Source: Anaerohalosphaeraceae bacterium (GTDB lineage Bacteria > Planctomycetota > Phycisphaerae > Sedimentisphaerales > Anaerohalosphaeraceae). Taken from it: DNA of 64,000 bases. Positions 61,180 through 64,000 of the stretch are shown here, in pieces. Position 1 is the stretch's first letter. Each line of letters begins with the position of its first letter. The position numbers were made by a program, and so were the translations under genes. The notes under the pieces were generated by a model. That model did no database searches. It had not been told where the DNA came from and was given only the letters and a program-made list of their open reading frames with translations. The stretch covers positions 62,001 to 126,000 of the forward strand of contig JBBFLK010000002.1 in assembly GCA_037479115.1 (NCBI GenBank). Direction: 5' to 3'.

Positions 61180-62622
61180 GTTGTATTCTTTGATTTTCCG
61201 GTAGAGGGTGCGCTCCCCGATTTTCAAAATCCGCGCCGCCTCTGCACGGTTGTGTCCGGTCTTCTCGAGCGTCCGCCGGATGTGTTCCCGTTCGACTTCC
61301 TCCAGCGATTTGCCGGACATTTCCTCAAAAAAGGAATCTCCTGCGGAAGCATTCGAGGCAAAGGCATTAAGAATCATCGGTTCTTCCGGCGGATTTTCTC
61401 CGGCCGGCAGCGGCGTCTCCGTGGGCGATTCCCGGACGGCTGGAGCCGGCGCCTCCAGCTGTTTCAAGCGGGAGATTTCCGGCGGCAAATCCTGCAAATC
61501 GAGAATGTCCTTCTCACACAGAACCACCATGGTTCGCACCACATTCCGCAGCTGGCGAATATTTCCCGGCCAGGAATAGGCCATCAGCGCCCGCATCGCC
61601 GGTTCGGTAATCAGATGAATATCCCGCCCCGTATCCTCGCAGGCTTCTTTGAGAAAGTAGCCGAACAATTCCGGGATATCCTGCGGGCGTTTGCGCAGCG
61701 GAGGCAGCGTGACCGCCGCTTCTTTGATGCGGAAATACAAATCCTGGCGAAATTTTTTCTGCTCGACCAGGGCCGCCAGGTCGTGATTGGTGGCACTGAT
61801 CACCCGAACATCCACGACAATCGAATGGCTGGACCCTACCGGACGAATGACTCCGTCTTCGAGAACGCGGAGCAGTTTAGCCTGCATCGGCAAGGGCATA
61901 TCGCCGATTTCATCCAGAAAAAGGGTGCCGCCGTCGGCTATCTGAAAAAGCCCTTTGCGGTCGCTGGTCGCCCCCGTAAAAGCCCCCTTGACATGGCCGA
62001 ACAGCTCGCTTTCCAAAAGCGTTTCCGCCAGACCGGCACAGTTAATCGGACAAAAAGGACCGTCCTTCCGCCGGGAATTTTCGTGCAGCGCTCGTGCCGT
62101 CAGCTCCTTGCCGGTGCCGGATTCCCCTTCAATCAGAACGCTCAAATCCGTAGGAGCCACACGACGAAGAATGCGATAGACACTCTGCATCAGAGGGCTT
62201 CGGCTGTGCACGCCGGGAAAGACAAAGTCATCAACCCAGCGAGCCTGCAGCGCATCCGGAACGGCCTGCTCCACCAGAGTACGCAGCTGCTCCGGGGCAA
62301 TGGGTTTTACCAGAAAGTCCCAGGCGCCTCTTCGTATGGCCTGCTTGCAGGCATCTATAGAAGCCGAAGAGGTCGTAATGACAACCGGTATCCCGGCGCG
62401 GCGGGCTTTGACGGCTTCCAGCAGGACAAAACCGTCCGTTCCTCCGTTCAGATTGAGGTCGCACAGCACCAGACAGATGCTCCCCTCGTTTTGAAGGGCA
62501 TCGAGGGCCTGCCGGGTCGTCTGGGCCCAGAGAACCCGCAGCATATCCGGAAACAGTTCCTCAAGCTGCTCTGCCTGCCGGCGCTCTTCATCTGCAACCA
62601 AAATAACCGGCTTTTTTCCCAT
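61174..62622 (-). CDS. Sigma54-dependent response regulator (NtrC type)
   Basis: 482 residues. The receiver domain (residues 1-120) has an ADEE acidic pair, the phosphorylation Asp in CDLNLNGG and a Lys in FLVKP. The AAA+ domain has Walker A GESGTGKE near residue 168 and the sigma54-contacting GAFTGA loop near 218. A Pro-rich linker of about 50 residues leads to a Fis-type HTH ([23 protein letters not shown]). No kinase is adjacent; the kinase at 46267 is distant. It follows the cold-shock gene by 15 bases. Confidence 0.95.
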   Translation of the reverse strand: MGKKPVILVADEERRQAEQLEELFPDMLRVLWAQTTRQALDALQNEGSICLVLCDLNLNGGTDGFVLLEAVKARRAGIPVVITTSSASIDACKQAIRRGAWDFLVKPIAPEQLRTLVEQAVPDALQARWVDDFVFPGVHSRSPLMQSVYRILRRVAPTDLSVLIEGESGTGKELTARALHENSRRKDGPFCPINCAGLAETLLESELFGHVKGAFTGATSDRKGLFQIADGGTLFLDEIGDMPLPMQAKLLRVLEDGVIRPVGSSHSIVVDVRVISATNHDLAALVEQKKFRQDLYFRIKEAAVTLPPLRKRPQDIPELFGYFLKEACEDTGRDIHLITEPAMRALMAYSWPGNIRQLRNVVRTMVVLCEKDILDLQDLPPEISRLKQLEAPAPAVRESPTETPLPAGENPPEEPMILNAFASNASAGDSFFEEMSGKSLEEVEREHIRRTLEKTGHNRAEAARILKIGERTLYRKIKEYNL

Positions 62623-62637
62623 TGTGCATTCGGAAAA

Positions 62638-62910
62638 CTACTTCTCTTCCTTTTCCTGCAATGACTTCGGAACGGCCTTTTCGGAAGCCGGCTTGTCTTT
62701 GCGGACCGGTTTGCCGATCACGCGTACGTTTCGCCCCTGAAAACCTTTGGGGGTCTGCACCAATTCATATTCAACGAGCTGGTCATGAACCAGACGCCGA
62801 TATCCTTCCTGCAGAATCGCGGTATAATGGACAAATACATCGTTCCCGTCCGGTCCGTAAATAAAACCGAAACCCTTGACAGGATCAAACCACTTCACCG
62901 TCCCTGTCAT
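62638..62910 (-). CDS. Cold-shock domain protein with basic C-terminal tail
   Basis: 90 residues from ATG 62910 with a strong GGAGGG. The cold-shock domain carries GTVKWFDPVKGFGFI (RNP1) and DVFVHYT (RNP2), then a diverged VEYELVQTPKGFQGRNVRVIG end. A Lys/Glu-rich tail of about 25 residues follows. It binds single-stranded RNA. It lies 120 bases downstream of pnp, another RNA-metabolism gene. Confidence 0.92.
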   Translation of the reverse strand: MTGTVKWFDPVKGFGFIYGPDGNDVFVHYTAILQEGYRRLVHDQLVEYELVQTPKGFQGRNVRVIGKPVRKDKPASEKAVPKSLQEKEEK

Positions 62911-63030
62911 TCTTGTCCCTCCTTCTGCGCACACAAAGAGGTCTTTGGTTGTTGAGCCCGAGTTTCTCTGCCGCCGCCCCCCAAAAAGCAACACCGCTGC
63001 TCTTTTCGAGACGGCAGACCTTCACCGAAT

Positions 63031-64000
63031 TTACTTTTTCTCGCTGATTCCTTTTTCCTGCAGGACGGCTTTCCGACTCAACTTAAAGCGCCCCTGCTCA
63101 TCAATCGAAATCAGTTTGACATCAATGGTATCTCCGACCTTGCAGACGTCCTGGACATTCTTGACATACCCATCCGACAATTCGCTGATATGACAGAGTC
63201 CTTCAACGCCGGGGGTAATCTCGACAAAGACGCCGAAATCCTTGGCCGCCACAACTTTGGCATTGCGGTAAATGCGTCCGACCTGCGGCGGGGTCGTCAT
63301 CGCCTCGATAATATCCCGTGCGACCAGATGTCCGTCGCCGCCGACACAGCTGATGGAAATCGTGCCGTCCTCTTCAATTTCAATCAGCGAACCGGTCTGC
63401 TCCTGAATGCTCTTGACCATCTTGCCGGACGGCCCGATGACCTTGCCGATGTATTCCGGATCAATCTTGATGGTAATAATCTTCGGAGCGTAAGGACTTA
63501 AGGCCGGGCGCGGTTTTTCAATTGTCTGCTTCATAATCTCCAGAATCTGCAGCCGTGCCTGACGGGCCCGCTCCATTGCCGCCACCATAATCTCATGCGG
63601 AAGTCCTTCGGCCTTGATATCCAGCTGGATGGCGGTAATTCCCGTATCCGTTCCGGCAATCTTGAAATCCATATCGCCGTAATGGTCTTCGTCCCCGATA
63701 ATATCGGTCAGAAGCTCATAGCGAGTCCCTTCCGTAACCAGTCCAATGGAAATACCGGCCACCGGCTTGAGAATCGGCACTCCCGCATCCATCAGGGCCA
63801 GCGTGCCGCCGCAGACAGAAGCCATCGAGCTGGAGCCGTTCGATTCGGTAATATCCGAGACGATTTTGATGGTATAGGGAAAATCTTCCTCTTTGGGCTT
63901 GACCTGCTCGAGAGCCTTCTCCGCCAGGGCGCCGTGTCCGATTTCCCGACGGCTGGGGCCGCGTACCGGACGCACTTCGCCCACACAAAACGGCGGGAAA
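63031..64000 (-). CDS. pnp: Polyribonucleotide nucleotidyltransferase, C-terminal part (5' end outside window)
   Basis: The minus-strand frame is open to the window end, so only the last 322 residues are visible. The fragment starts in the second RNase PH domain (FPPFCVGEVR, GPSRREIGHG), then a KH domain (KIDPEYIGKVIGPSGKMVKSIQ) and an S1 domain (AKDFGVFVEITPGVEGLCHISEL). PNPase degrades RNA 3' to 5' with phosphate. Confidence 0.96.
   Translation of the reverse strand, partial: FPPFCVGEVRPVRGPSRREIGHGALAEKALEQVKPKEEDFPYTIKIVSDITESNGSSSMASVCGGTLALMDAGVPILKPVAGISIGLVTEGTRYELLTDIIGDEDHYGDMDFKIAGTDTGITAIQLDIKAEGLPHEIMVAAMERARQARLQILEIMKQTIEKPRPALSPYAPKIITIKIDPEYIGKVIGPSGKMVKSIQEQTGSLIEIEEDGTISISCVGGDGHLVARDIIEAMTTPPQVGRIYRNAKVVAAKDFGVFVEITPGVEGLCHISELSDGYVKNVQDVCKVGDTIDVKLISIDEQGRFKLSRKAVLQEKGISEKK

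Overview
This 64 kb window reads as chromosome of an anaerobic or microaerophilic Gram-negative bacterium, most likely a member of the Planctomycetota close to Phycisphaerae/Sedimentisphaerales. This placement is an inference. It rests on an ECF-sigma-like protein fused to a membrane segment and HEAT-like tail, a DUF4914 protein, a large subtilisin carrying parallel beta-helix modules, a fused aroDE gene, an exported protein with a pseudopilin-like tail, and an electron-bifurcating hydrogenase beside an Nqr pump and oxygen-defence genes. No phage, IS element or CRISPR array was seen. The window opens inside the 3' part of a giant exported protease gene and closes inside pnp.

Layout. 1-9382 (-): subtilisin-like protease of more than 3,100 residues with three beta-helix modules. 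9.8-13.1 kb (+): aroA and a DUF4914 P-loop protein. 13.1-13.7 kb (-): a 6S-like RNA with promoter and terminator, then tRNA-Glu and tRNA-Met. 13.8-21.5 kb (-): ECF-like/HEAT protein, small exported coiled-coil protein, hotdog thioesterase, clpC, a small conserved protein, and a YgiQ-type radical SAM enzyme. 21.5-21.8 kb (+): two tRNAs. 21.9-30.0 kb (+): FabZ-like, ACP, FabZ-like, KS-beta-like, KS-alpha, then serS and comEC. 30.0-37.8 kb (-): OmpA-like lipoprotein, prepilin peptidase, argG, a large exported protein, aroDE, exported redoxin. 37.9-41.3 kb: mixed strands, with a carboxypeptidase, NUDIX, phosphodiester glycosidase, a second copy of the small conserved protein, and a 49-residue protein with a sorting-signal-like tail. 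41.3-48.8 kb (-): rex, histidine kinase, four subunits of an NADH/ferredoxin [FeFe]-hydrogenase, and a CheY-like receiver. 48.9-50.5 kb (-): zwf. 50.5-59.3 kb (-): a PerR-led run of perR, rubrerythrin, Tpx, flavodiiron protein, ferritin, a ferritin-like protein, nqrBCDEF, an unknown gene and rubredoxin. 59.4-64 kb: phosphoesterase, aroF, a sigma54 response regulator, a cold-shock protein and pnp.

How it works together. The right half is a redox module. The Rex-headed operon would reoxidise NADH and ferredoxin by making H2, zwf makes NADPH, Nqr couples NADH oxidation to Na+ export, and the PerR-headed run removes O2 and peroxide and stores iron. Shikimate-pathway genes (aroA, aroDE, aroF) are scattered across the window. 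The most unusual items are the KS-beta/KS-alpha pair in which the first synthase has Glu in place of the catalytic Cys, the altered H-cluster motifs of the hydrogenase, an Nqr operon without nqrA inside the oxygen-defence run, and two small paralogues that share an almost invariant 23-residue block.
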